Assembly (NCBI GenBank): GCA_032158295.1
Contig: CM063243.1
Location: 4,844,948 to 4,908,947 of the forward strand
DNA from: Pycnopodia helianthoides
Lineage: Eukaryota > Echinodermata > Asteroidea > Forcipulatida > Asteriidae
Length of the DNA stretch: 64,000 nucleotides
Direction: 5' to 3'
A model generated the notes under the pieces. The model worked only from the letters and a program-made list of their open reading frames with translations. It had not been told where the DNA came from and did not search any database. Below, in pieces: positions 32,461 to 42,811 of the stretch. The position numbers were made by a program, and so were the translations under genes. Position 1 is the first letter of the stretch, and every line of letters begins with the position of its first letter.

Positions 32461-32970
32461 ATGGCAGCAAACTTCACTGTTTTCAGCATTCTTGTAGCTC
32501 TCCTTCAGTCGCATTTCCTGATCGTATCTCCCGCATGCATGTCCTGCATCAGTCCATGGACAAGTTTTGGGAATCATTGCTTCCTTTTTAAGACGGATGC
32601 TAAGACCTTTGATGAAGCTGAACAGTACTGTCAGAGTTTGTCACGCCCAGGCAGACCATCTCATCTGGCATCCATTATGAGCAAGGAGGAAAATGGCTTT
32701 CTCCTCCTGCTTGCCACACAGATGAACGGAGGGGTGTATCAGAACACATGGCTCGGCTACCGAGATGACTCCAGCACAGGTAATTACTTTGGTTGGATCG
32801 ATGGTAGCCCTTCTATGAGCTACACCAACTGGGCCCCGAGTGAACCCAATGGAGCTGGTACGGAGGATTGTGTTGAGATGTTAGAAACTTCCTTGTGGAA
32901 TGACCTCCCTTGCACTCTATTGAGGAGATTCACTTGTAAAATACCTGAAAGATTCTCAGCTAAAATTTAA
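32461..32970 (+). CDS. L6: secreted C-type lectin, EPN type
   Basis: A 169-residue protein, uninterrupted. Signal peptide about 1-25, with one extra alanine (SPACMSC where siblings have SPCMSC, from a 3-base insertion). Cysteines at 29, 40, 57, 137, 151 and 159, WLGY at 97-100, EPN at 128-130 and WND at 146-148. An upstream in-frame ATG at 32359 would add 34 residues, but 32461 matches L2 in context and protein start and puts the signal peptide at the N-terminus. Closest to L2. EPN with WND suggests a mannose-type calcium site (family knowledge, not shown here). Confidence 0.94.
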   Translation: MAANFTVFSILVALLQSHFLIVSPACMSCISPWTSFGNHCFLFKTDAKTFDEAEQYCQSLSRPGRPSHLASIMSKEENGFLLLLATQMNGGVYQNTWLGYRDDSSTGNYFGWIDGSPSMSYTNWAPSEPNGAGTEDCVEMLETSLWNDLPCTLLRRFTCKIPERFSAKI

Positions 32971-33262
32971 TGAAGATGTTGAAGGAGTTTCACCTCGCTC
33001 AAACGTCAAAAACACAATATTAAGATGCTTTAGAAAGCAGGATATAATTGAGACTGTTAGTTTGTTGCATCACCAGTGGTTTGAGAACTAAGACATTCTT
33101 AAAATAAGTTGGGGATTGTTGAAGAAGCTGAGAATGTTCTTGGGTGTCATTGAAATGAGAAGGATTTGAAACTTTGCTTGAGGAGGTCCACAGTGGAGAA
33201 TAACAATAACTGAGTTGTAAAACCATCAAGATTCAAGACCAGTGCACTGGACATGATAACTC
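32971..33262 (+). repeat. 3' flank of L6, homologous to the other lectin 3' flanks
   Basis: Begins GAAGATGTTGAAGGAGTTTC as in the siblings, with a 60-70 bp insertion near 33010-33075, and continues to the ATAACTC preceding the family B MITE. Confidence 0.7.
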
Positions 33263-33606
33263 TTAAAGGCCCTGTACACTATTGGTAAGATCGAAAAACA
33301 CAATGTTCACAGATTCACACATAACTTACATGATTTAAAGTAAGTAAGTAATGGTAGAAAGGGTTCCTTAAAATATTTCTGCCTAAAACGCTATCGTTTC
33401 TGAGAAACGGGTAAAACAATAGTAATTATCGCGCGCGATAATTTGAAAAAACAGAAAACATAAGATCTCTTTTCACTATTTTCTCGTGACCTCGATGACC
33501 AATTGAGCTCAAACTTTCACAGGTTTGTTTGTTCATGCATATGTTTAATCACACAAAATGTGGACGGTGATTTTGAGCTGTTACCAAAAGTGTACAATAC
33601 CTTTAA
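33263..33606 (+). mobile_element. MITE family B, copy 2
   Basis: 344 bp between TTAA sites. The same flank is uninterrupted with a single TTAA 3' of L4 (20060-20063) and L5 (23390-23393), so this insertion is specific to the L6 block. Confidence 0.9.
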
Positions 33607-34090
33607 CAATGGAAAGTATATTTTGATGTGCTTGTATAGAGTAGATTCATTCCCACTCCTAGGCTTGTAAAAACACGTAGTTAAAAAATTGACATTCTCA
33701 TCAAAAACCTGCAGTCTTGTTTTTGTGAAAACAACACAACTTTGGGTTTTTCCCAGGGATTTTATGCACTATCAGAGATTTGGCTTATTTCCATAGCGGC
33801 AATCAGCAATCAGAATAAGCAACTATGATATGTGGGTAGTGTGACTGTCAGAAGGAAAGATTCATTCTGCAAGAAAATGTAAGGTATGAATTATTTCATC
33901 AGTAAGATCAGACAGAAACTAATATGTTCTTTTCAATAACAACCAAACCCTTATAGAGATGAACAAGAAGAAAAAAAAACTAAAACTGGATTTTAACAGT
34001 TCAACAGTGTTAATTTTGGTTACTCAAAAAGAGCAAGTTGCATTACGTGAGTATAAAAAAATGCCACATCTTTGTTATGCTGTGCATTTG

Positions 34091-34564
34091 TGACCTGATC
34101 GGTCGAAATGAGGAATATATCGACCCCTTAATAAAATTGACTGAGTTGTGCATACCGTGTTAACAAGTAACTCACTGGCTTTCCAGCAATACCATTATTT
34201 TTTCCATAGCTTATTCCAGTCCGAAGTTATCTGGAAATGAAGAAAGTCTGCAAGACAAGGCCACTTCAATTTTTTTAACGACGTGTTTGTTTAGATACTC
34301 GTTTTAATTAACTTTGAAGAGAATCAATTGTGTACAAACATGCTCAAGAAAACGTACTTTTGTGGATTTATTCATCTTTTCAATTAAAGGTACGATCACG
34401 ACAAGAACAAGAAAGATCAAGTTTTATTTAACCTAATACCACCAAAATCGCGGAATCGTTTTTTGTAGTGTTTTTTCATGATTTTCGATTGTGACCAACT
34501 TTACACACAAATTACATGCAATACATTCTGTCTGACACATTCCTCATTTTGATAGATCAGGTCA
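34091..34564. mobile_element. 474 bp MITE inserted in a minisatellite
   Basis: Left end TGACCTGATCGGTCGAAATG, right end inverse TGACCTGATCTATCAAAATG, both continuing into AGGAAT. CATTTG flanks both sides (34085-34090, 34565-34570). The flanks TTATGCTGTGC on both sides belong to one minisatellite (next entry). Superfamily not assigned. Confidence 0.75.
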
Positions 34565-34745
34565 CATTTGTTATGCTGTGCCTTTGGTATGCTGTGCCTT
34601 TGTTGTGCTGTTATATGCTGTGCCTTTGGTATGCTGTGCCTTTGGTATGCTTGCTTTGTATCTTGCTTTGGTATGCTGTGCCTTTGGTATGCTGTGCCTT
34701 TGGTATGCTGCGTATTTGTTATGCTGCGTATTTGTTATGCTGCGG
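34565..34745. repeat. Short minisatellite, CTTTGGTATGCTGTGC-like units
   Basis: About ten imperfect 15-17 bp units, with one unit left of the MITE at 34070-34086. The overlapping cysteine-rich reading frames come from the repeat itself and are not called. Confidence 0.85.
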
Positions 34746-34749
34746 ATGG

Positions 34750-35157
34750 TACAAATGCTTGACAGGATTGCTTGTTTGTGTTCATTATTGGTTTCTGTTA
34801 GATGTTTTTTTGGTTTGTACCGGTATCACGACGATCGGACATTTTAAAAGTTTCCTCATCATTAAATATCACTTATGCTCCTACAAGGAAATATGAATTG
34901 TCACATTCCAAAACGACAAAATTGTCTCAATATTCTGTGATGTTAAAGTCCAGGTTGTATTTGTTCTGTAAAAACACAGCCCGATTCTGAGCAAAACTGT
35001 GATACACTAGTACAAACTAAATGCACTCAGTTTGATGCATGGCTTTGGGTTGTACAATCTTATGGGAGCTAAGGCACAAATAACTTTAATTGTTATGTTC
35101 TTATGGTACATTCATCGCTTTAAAAGATCTCATTTGATTTCAAGTATCTCTTGATAT
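34750..35157. other. No feature recognised
   Basis: AT-rich unique sequence. A weak resemblance of TTTGTACCGGTATCACGACG near 34813 to 28619-28640 hints at a distant copy of the lectin-block flank. Confidence 0.4.
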
Positions 35158-35165
35158 GGACTATC

Positions 35166-35488
35166 AGGGTTCTGCCCACAGTGGTTGGTGCCGGAAAATC
35201 GCCTGGCACTCAGGATTCACCACCCACCACTGGCAGAATTTTTTGTTTGCATCCACCACACATTTTTCAATAATTTTTTAATGAAACTTGCAATTTCCTT
35301 TCAAAGGTTTCAACGAAATGTAAAATTGCGTATTTACCAGTAAAAAAAAAAGGTCCATCCAAAACCATAAATTTTGAATACTTCTTTGGTTTGAGTCTAT
35401 TTTTATGGTCTACTGTGTAGCTGATCTAGCACACAATGGTTTCCAGGGAAACATTTTTAGCCACTAAAGAAATCCTGGGCAGAACCCT
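35166..35488. mobile_element. hAT-like MITE
   Basis: 323 bp. Left end AGGGTTCTGCCCA, right end inverse TGGGCAGAACCCT. GGACTATC (35158-35165) and GGACTATG (35489-35496) form an 8 bp target duplication with one mismatch, the length expected for hAT. Confidence 0.82.
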
Positions 35489-35496
35489 GGACTATG

Positions 35497-38400
35497 ATGG
35501 ATGAACATGACATAAGCAACAATTTATATTTTAAAAACAGTTTAACTCCAAGGCGGGTTGATTTATAGTCGATAATAATTGCTGTTCTGTATAGTGTTGC
35601 TTTGACAATGGTGTACTCAAAATGATCATTGAGGACATCGTTTGGCATGTTCTAATTGCTACAATCTGCAGACTCCATTCTGCTGTAGTGAATGTTCAAC
35701 ATGTACCTTACAGGATTTTAACTTATTACATAAAATCAGCAAAGGACTGGGAGATTACTTCATTATTCAATTCTCACTGTTCATTCAAATCAAGATTCGT
35801 TTTAAAAATCGAACACCGTTTCGGTTACCATTTAAAAAACCCAAGCAGACCCCAAGAAGAACACAATCACATTGGTTGTAAATATTATTTACATCAATTT
35901 GAAGGTAGTGTATGCAATTCCCTTCAGTAATAATTAGGTCACCTTATTTTTTGACAAAAACAGATTAACTGTTTTGGTTTTATCAGAGACAGTGTGAACT
36001 TCCCATTGTTTGTTCCTTTTGGTTTTGCGAAAATTTACTGCTTGGTAAAAAATCTACGGTATAATAAAATGGAATTAGGTGCCATCAATCAAGCAGTTTT
36101 ATTTTATCTGTAAACTCCATCAATCCCACCTAGTAGGATAATTTGTCTAGTTTTTGTGAAATGTAGATTCAAATGTCACTTTATTGAGACTACCTCCCCA
36201 TAATCTTAATCCATATTTCATGACGGAATATCATTCCAATACAAATTTAGAAATAATTTGCTAAATGAAGTTTTATTGTTTAATTTGCTGTTCATATTCT
36301 TGCATGAATAAAGACCATACACAGTGGAAAATAAAACAACTGTTTGTCTTTGTCAATTTCAGCTGGACTTATTTTTCTTTGTATTTTACTTATTTATTTA
36401 TCTTTATTAAAAATGTTTTGCCCCCCTAAAAGAAAGAAATTTGGGATCCATACTTATTTTTTTGGGAGCCTAGGCCCTTTAATCAATCTGCCAGTAAACT
36501 GCATTGGTAAGTTTGGTAAGCCACGCCCACTTCACACATATTGGCTCCACCGATTACCAGACGCTCATAGGAAATGCATTGAACAAGGGGTTCTTGGGAA
36601 ACTTATGTAACTTGCAAACAAAGTTTTGGGACTTGCCTTCCAGTTATCTTTTGCAGAGTCTCAAGGTATTAATATCAGAATTATCAGTATCTGTTTTTTG
36701 TCAAAAGAAATGCCTTTGATCACTGAAATGAGTGATTGTTGGGTAACAATTACACACAAACGTATGCCAGCGTTAGGAGCCGGAAGTAGCCCAAACCTTG
36801 TGTGTATGTCCAGCGGATACGTGCATAACCCTGGTCAAACCAACTCCCAAAATGGCGCAGCAAGATTTTTACCGTCAAGTTGTTTTTTCTTTGAAACATA
36901 GGCCTACTGATATAGCTATTAAGCTATGGTTGACTAGATTATGCAATTCCACGGTATTCCATTCCACTGTGTTGACTGCTAGCAGTACATGTCCTCATAT
37001 TTAAGTCTTAGGTAATGATTTTGTATGGACAGTTTATTGAAGTACGTGAATTACTTTGAGCAAATACTAAAATAAAATAAAAATCTAACCAGCAATCGCG
37101 GATCATTATTAAATTGTGACTTTTAAGTAAACATGTAGGGTCCAATTTTGGGCTGATAACCCCAAAACTTAGATTTGAATTTAATGAGCTATCTAGCCCT
37201 AAATTGGCAGTCTTTCTATTTTGTAAATATCTTTGTGAACAGTCAGACCAAAGCCATTCAACATGTAACTGTCGTATAAATCCTTGGATCACACCAGAGT
37301 TTACGATACAACCAGGGAAATTAATCTTTTCTGTTTCAGAAAGCAAGTTAAGATTAATTTCAAAATTAACTGTACTCTCCAATCAAGAAACACCGAGGTA
37401 CATAGATCCTACGTGTACTTTATACACATTGTGAGGTACTTGTAGATAATCTAGCACGACAAGTTGGGAACACTGCTTGGCTTGGTTATTTTCTATGACA
37501 AACAATAGTATTGAAGAAAAGATAAAATAAATACACACAATTATGATAGGATTTGAGGTTTTTCTGCTTACCAGTGACACTCTCTCCTTCTTGTGTGCCT
37601 GAACCTTCAGCCCATTTCTTTTTGATATCAGATGTGTACTGTCAACTCTCTGGTCTGCAGTCCTTCTGCTGCTACAAGCATCTCCAGTGGCAGTGCCTTA
37701 GGTTTGATCGACATTTTCGCGCTTCCTGGATTCAACCTTTTTATTTTACAAATGACAACAATATAGATATTTGACACAAGTGCGACACCAGGAATCACTG
37801 CAAGTACACTGGCATTACAAATTCACAATGTTTATATCAATAAAAGTTATGCTTCCCTCCTACTGTCAGTGACTCTTGGCAACATTTTCCAGTGAGTTGA
37901 CCAACCATTTGAAACCATTCGACTGCCAAGGTTGTGTACGGTGGCACAACTGTGCACAGAACTAACTGTGTACATGCATTGAAAGGCTGGCATAGTTTAT
38001 CTAGGGGCCTATCATTCAAAACCACAGTGAATGGTATTGAATGGTCAGACAGCAAGAGGGTTAATTTAATGGAAAAATCAAAAGTCACAAAACAATATTT
38101 TCTGCATTGGTGATTAAATCAGAAATGTTTAACATATTTGATTATGTATGTTATCAACTTCTTTGCAACTCGATTTGTGGATGAAAATGACACATTGTTG
38201 ATAGTTTAGTATTAATTAGTTACTCCTTTAAAACTTTTGAAGTCTCTGTCTTTGTATCTAAACGGTTTATTGGAAAAGCAGAAGAAACAAGGTTAGGTTA
38301 CGTTATAGATACGGTAACCACTCCGCATTCACAGTGACAGCACCACCATTTTAGTGGGGCAATACACGGCTTGGCACCGTAGCTGTCAGTTTTCACTGCG

Positions 38401-38560
38401 CCCTTCACGCGGTGATGATAACTGTGTCTGTCGACCAAAAACTACTCTCTTTTTTACCACCAGAAATATAACATATCACATGCAGTGCTTTAAAAAACCT
38501 GTACTGCGTGACCACAAAGGAAACAATTCTAAACTCCCACAAATATTAACGAAAAACTGT
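35497..38560. other. Unassigned 3 kb, no supported gene
   Basis: Short reading frames up to 124 residues (for example 37008-37382 minus) show no recognisable domain or repeat relation. The region could be intronic or intergenic. Confidence 0.4.
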
Positions 38561-38571
38561 GTGGAAAATCT

Positions 38572-38626
38572 ACTTACCTCGCGCTGGGGAGGTGGAACGA
38601 GCAACACAAGATGGCCGGCTTAAAAA
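38572..38626 (-). other. Possible first exon with splice donor and YY1-like motif
   Basis: On the minus strand GCCGGCCATCTTG is followed by a GC-rich stretch and the exon-end-like GCGCGAG, then GTAAGTAG, a near-consensus splice donor at about 38580. AAGATGGCCGGC on the plus strand resembles a YY1 site, often found at transcription starts. The surroundings are AT-rich, so the GC-rich patch stands out. No protein can be derived. Confidence 0.3.
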
Positions 38627-38952
38627 AGTTTGGAACACTTGAGGTCAAAGGTTCAAAATTGAGATCACTGCGCTGGATAGAGTAGAGTGCACAGGGTGCC
38701 ATCGGATCCAAAGTAGTGTAGTGTATCACCAACATACATACATGAAATAACAAACTTTGAAAGTTTAAGCTTAATCGTTCATCGGAGTCACGAGAAAATA
38801 ATGAAAACCCCCATTACATGTTTTCACTGTTTCAAACATCGGGTTTTGGACATACTTAAACTAATTTCCTAAAAACTCAAAGCATTTCAAGCAGAACTAT
38901 TTTTTTTTTATTTGGGGGGGGGGGCCCCCCCCGGTTACTGGCCTGGTTGTAC

Positions 38953-39248
38953 ACATCCAAGTAGCTATTTTTAAGCACAATGCTTATCAGAATAACGTTA
39001 CCAGTCAGAATACCATGCAACATGTACAATTTGTGACTGATATCTTGCTTATATTTGCTTAGCAGAAAAATTTCAAGCAATTTTTTCTTCTTCAGCAGCC
39101 CTATGAAATTGGACCAAAGCGCCAAAAAAAGTAGCTTAGCACAACAAAATTATGCTTCCAAGAGTAGGATCACCAGCCAAAATACAAACGTATCTCGCAT
39201 ATTTTTGTGAAGATAGCTAAATAAGCAGCTCTATGAAATTGGGCCAGG
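38953..39248 (-). repeat. MITE family F fragments
   Basis: CCTATGAAATTGGACCAAAG at 39101 and CTCTATGAAATTGGGCCAGG at 39230 are two inverted-orientation ends of the element complete at 50144-50484, with the TGCTAAGCA-like interior at about 39057. At 38900-38947 a G/C homopolymer tract ends in GGTTACTGGCCTGG, like the hAT end at 27879. Confidence 0.65.
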
Positions 39249-39952
39249 GGCTGGTTTATGAATACTTATTGGGAAAAGAAAGATTTCAGTTTCGAATAAT
39301 TGTGGGGGGGGGGGGGACTTGCTCCATTTTTTAATGGGGGTGTTCACGAAGGGGGAAGGCCAATCGCATAGCTATTTCTTCCTTACACATCTTTTCTAAA
39401 GTATTCAAAACATTGAAATGTTTAATCAAAATACTTAATATTGTAACTGTAAAACTCATATTTACGAAAAAATGTATGTATCTTGTTTTTGGATCATTCC
39501 CTCCTCTTTCGCGAGAAAAGTCTTTCCCATAAAATATTGTTCCCTGCATGACCCCAATGGACAGTGGATATATGCAAATTATTCACGGTTGCTTGCTCGT
39601 TCGGGCGTAGGCCAACCTCGTCCCCAGGGTGTGTCGAGCAGTACAGGTTGACATAGTTGGAAATAAAGTAAACCATGGGGACAAGGTTGGGCGTAGGCCT
39701 ACTCCATGCAGACAAAATGGCTGACCACAAAAAACTCAATGTTTTCTCTTCAGTTGTTCCGTATTTTATAGCCAAATTCGGTTGACGAAACCACTGCAAA
39801 GTGAGTGAGGTGAGTTGAATATTTGTTATAGAATCCCTTGAAAGGGTCCCTAAGGTGAATATGAGGTTTTAAAACGGCCAAAATGAAGCAAACATGGGCG
39901 TAACTGTACGGTGTGGCGGCAATCTTTGAAACACACGTGCAATGACAATCCT
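39249..39952. other. No gene recognised
   Basis: Contains a poly-G tract at 39303-39316. Minus-strand frames of 101 and 132 residues overlap the foldback element and have no recognisable domain. Confidence 0.4.
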
Positions 39953-39961
39953 GCCCCGCTG

Positions 39962-41264
39962 TAGACCCAGTAACTGGGGCGCTGTACTCCTTTTTCAAAA
40001 TTTTGACATTATCTGTCGTACTAGCGCCCCAGCGAAAGCTACCAAAAATATGGGGAAGTGCAATATTTTCATAAAAAATCAGAGATGTCACACCAAAAAT
40101 GCCCCAGAATGACGGAAATACCCAACGAATTACCTTCAAAACTGCCAACTGGCCTCTCCATATGTTTAAGATGTAACACCAGGCATGAAATTGTACTCAC
40201 GGAAATTTGTCCGGCTAAAAAAGGATGATTTTTGAGACATTCCCGGTTTCCGTTGATCATGTCCAGCCATCGTTTTCATGGGGGGGTCCTACTAAAAGCC
40301 GACAACACGCCGACAACAAGTCCAGAGTGCCGACAACACGCCGACAACAAGTTTCAGATACCTTAAAACCAGCAAATAAACCAAGGATTTGTTAGAAATA
40401 TGTGTACTATGTAATATTAACAAAAATGCAATGGCATAACTTCACGAAAAGTCCGAATTTTTAACCAGAAAAAACACGAAAATACACGGAGTGCGGTCGG
40501 ACGCCATCTTGGCCTAAAAACCGTGTTTTGACCATTCCATTATGATACCGGTAAGATGTATTTAGCGCTTACAAAACAACAGAGGGCGGGCGTCATCCCA
40601 CGGCTTATTATTGCTATTGGCATAATAATTACTAGGCCATCACTACACCCCCGGATGTGTTACCCCCGTATCATAATGGAAAGGTCGAAACACGGTTTTT
40701 AGGCCAAGATGGCGTCCGACCGCACTCCGTGTATTTTCGTGTTTTTTTCTGGTTAAAAATTCGGACTTTTCGTGAAGTTATGCCATTGCATTTTTGTTAA
40801 TATTACATAGTACACATATTTCTAATAAATCCTTGGTTTATTTGCTGGTTTTAAGGTATCTGAAACTTGTTGTCGGCGTGTTGTCGGCACTCTGGACTTG
40901 TTGTCGGCGTGTTGTCGGCTTTTAGTAGGACCCCCGCAGGGTAGCCATGAAAACGATGGCTGGACATGATCAACGGAAACCGGGAATGTCTCAAAAATCA
41001 TCCTTTTTTAGCCGGACAAATTTCCGTGAGTACAATTTCATGCCTGGTGTTACATCTTAAACATATGGAGAGGCCAGTTGGCAGTTTTGAAGGTAATTCG
41101 TTGGGTATTTCCGTCATTCTGGGGCATTTTTGGTGTGACATCTCTGATTTTTTATGAAAATATTGCACTTCCCCATATTTTTGGTAGCTTTCGCTGGGGC
41201 GCTAGTACGACAGATAATGTCAAAATTTTGAAAAAGGAGTACAGCGCCCCAGTTACTGGGTCTA
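39962..41264. mobile_element. 1.3 kb foldback element with about 590 bp inverted arms
   Basis: Left arm 39962-40550 and right arm 40667-41264 are nearly identical inverses around a 116 bp centre. The ends read TAGACCCAGTAACTGGGGCG. GCCCCGCTG is present on both sides (39953-39961, 41265-41273), a perfect 9 bp target duplication. Nine bases with very long inverted repeats fit a non-autonomous Mutator-like element; a Foldback type is the alternative. The arms contain a two-fold internal repeat (GCCGACAACACGCCGACAAC at 40298 and its partners) and an AAGATGGCG-type motif. One arm has a small indel near 40281/40936. The identical 63-residue frames in both arms reflect arm identity, not genes. Confidence 0.92.
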
Positions 41265-41273
41265 GCCCCGCTG

Positions 41274-41702
41274 AAGCTCGTATCAAGCTCCTACAGTTGT
41301 TTTAAAGACAAAAAAGCCATTCAGATATGTTATTGATAAAAGGACCAAAAATTATTTAATTATTGGAAAAATTTCCGTATCATGCCACCACCTTATACTT
41401 TTTGGGGGCGTTTATTTCATCTCACTGCAAGGTGATTTGATTTGCAATTTTGGAACATTTTTTATACCTTTAGAATTGTTAAATTTTGCCCTTTTTTTGG
41501 CTGTACATCTTCGGAGACTCCGTCGGGATAGGTAAGAATTTAGGCGGTTTTATTGCATCAAAATTTTTGGAGATAGAGTGTTGGCAATTATTTCCATAAT
41601 TTTGAGACCTATTAGTATTAATGGCTTGTGTGTGTGTGTGTTTTGGGTAGTTCAAGAAAAAACGTGCCCACCTCAACATATCTCAAGCTTTGTATCTGTA
41701 GT
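41274..41702. other. No gene recognised
   Basis: AT-rich sequence between the foldback and a family B MITE, with a (TG)n run at 41629-41643. Confidence 0.4.
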
Positions 41703-42035
41703 TTAAAGGTATTTGGTAACAGCTCAAAATCAGTGTCCACATTTTGTGTGATTAAACATATGCATGAACAAACAAACCTGTGAAAGTTTGAGCTCAATTG
41801 GTCATCGAGGTCACGAGAAAATAGTGAAAAGAGATCTTATGTGTTTTCTGTTTTTTCAAATTATCGCGCGCGATAATTACTATTGTTTTACTCGTTTCTC
41901 AGAAACGATAGCATTTTAGGCAGAAATATTTTAAGGAACACTTTCTACCATTACTTACTTTAAATCATGTAAGTTATGTGTGAATCTGTGAACATTGTGT
42001 TTTTCGATCTTACCAATAGTGTACAGGGCCTTTAA
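41703..42035 (-). mobile_element. MITE family B, copy 3
   Basis: 333 bp, reverse orientation, TTAA borders, with the ATTATCGCGCGCGATAAT palindrome at 41861-41878. Confidence 0.9.
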
Positions 42036-42332
42036 ACAGTTTAACAGGAGCTAATCCATTACATCCATAAAATAATGACACTTCTTACTCTTGTAAAGAC
42101 GTGATGCCAAGCTCTCCAAAAATTAGGACGACATGGACATGCTGCTAATGCAGACTTTGGGAGTTGACATTTTCATGGGTGTTGTTTCGAAGATCAATGA
42201 TGCGAGGAAAGAAGACTGTTATCACATGGTGATTGGGGCCTCTGCTGAGGCTCTGTGTACACAGCTCTGTACACAATATCATCCACACCACTAGCCCTGG
42301 TAGGACGTCAGTCAGTGCCACTGCACTGACGT

Positions 42333-42811
42333 CCTGGGTATAAGGCTCCTTTACAATGCGAACATATTTTGAGCTAATGTTTTTTCATATTTGTACCTGA
42401 TTTGAGAAGCTGAAACTCCATTCATACATTCTTGGTGTCCTAACTACACTTTTGATGAGTTCACAACTAACAAATACATTCATGGATGACATTATACCAA
42501 GTGACCGTTAAAGCTCATGTGCGCATGCTCGGCATGCGCAGCAACCCGACCTACTTCCGTGTTAGATTTGTGGGCGTGTCTGAGGACGCACATGCGCTGA
42601 AACATTCACGTCTTGTCAATGCGTAAATTTTTTATTTTATTTTCACAATAATGTCATCCAAGGATATAATTTGCAATTCTGAATAGAGCAGGCGTAAGGT
42701 TTAGGACACAAGGAATATGTGAGTCAAGTTTCAGCTTCCTCAAAAAGGTAAAAATATGAAAAAATGTTGTTATAAATTTTTTCGCAATGGTACGAGACCT
42801 TTATATCCTGG
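42333..42811. mobile_element. Imperfect foldback element, 479 bp
   Basis: Left CCTGGGTATAAGGCTCC, then AATGCGAACATATTTTGAGC, and later GAGAAGCTGAAACTCCATTC. The right side holds the inverse with mismatches (GAAACTTGACTCACATATTC and ATTGCGAAAAAATTTATAAC as read on the minus strand, ending CCTTTATATCCTGG). The arms are about 150 bp. A short hairpin (AGGACGTCAGTCAGTGC to GCACTGACGTCCT) abuts its left end at 42302-42334. No clear target duplication. Confidence 0.6.

Noticed and set aside
34516..34896. 126-residue cysteine-rich frame
   Set aside because: Generated by the TGCTGTGCCTTTGGTA minisatellite.
37008..37382. 124-residue minus-strand frame
   Set aside because: No recognisable domain, no start context or splice signals, AT-rich surroundings.
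40069..41157. Two identical 63-residue frames in opposite orientation
   Set aside because: They lie in the inverted arms of the foldback element and are identical because the arms are.
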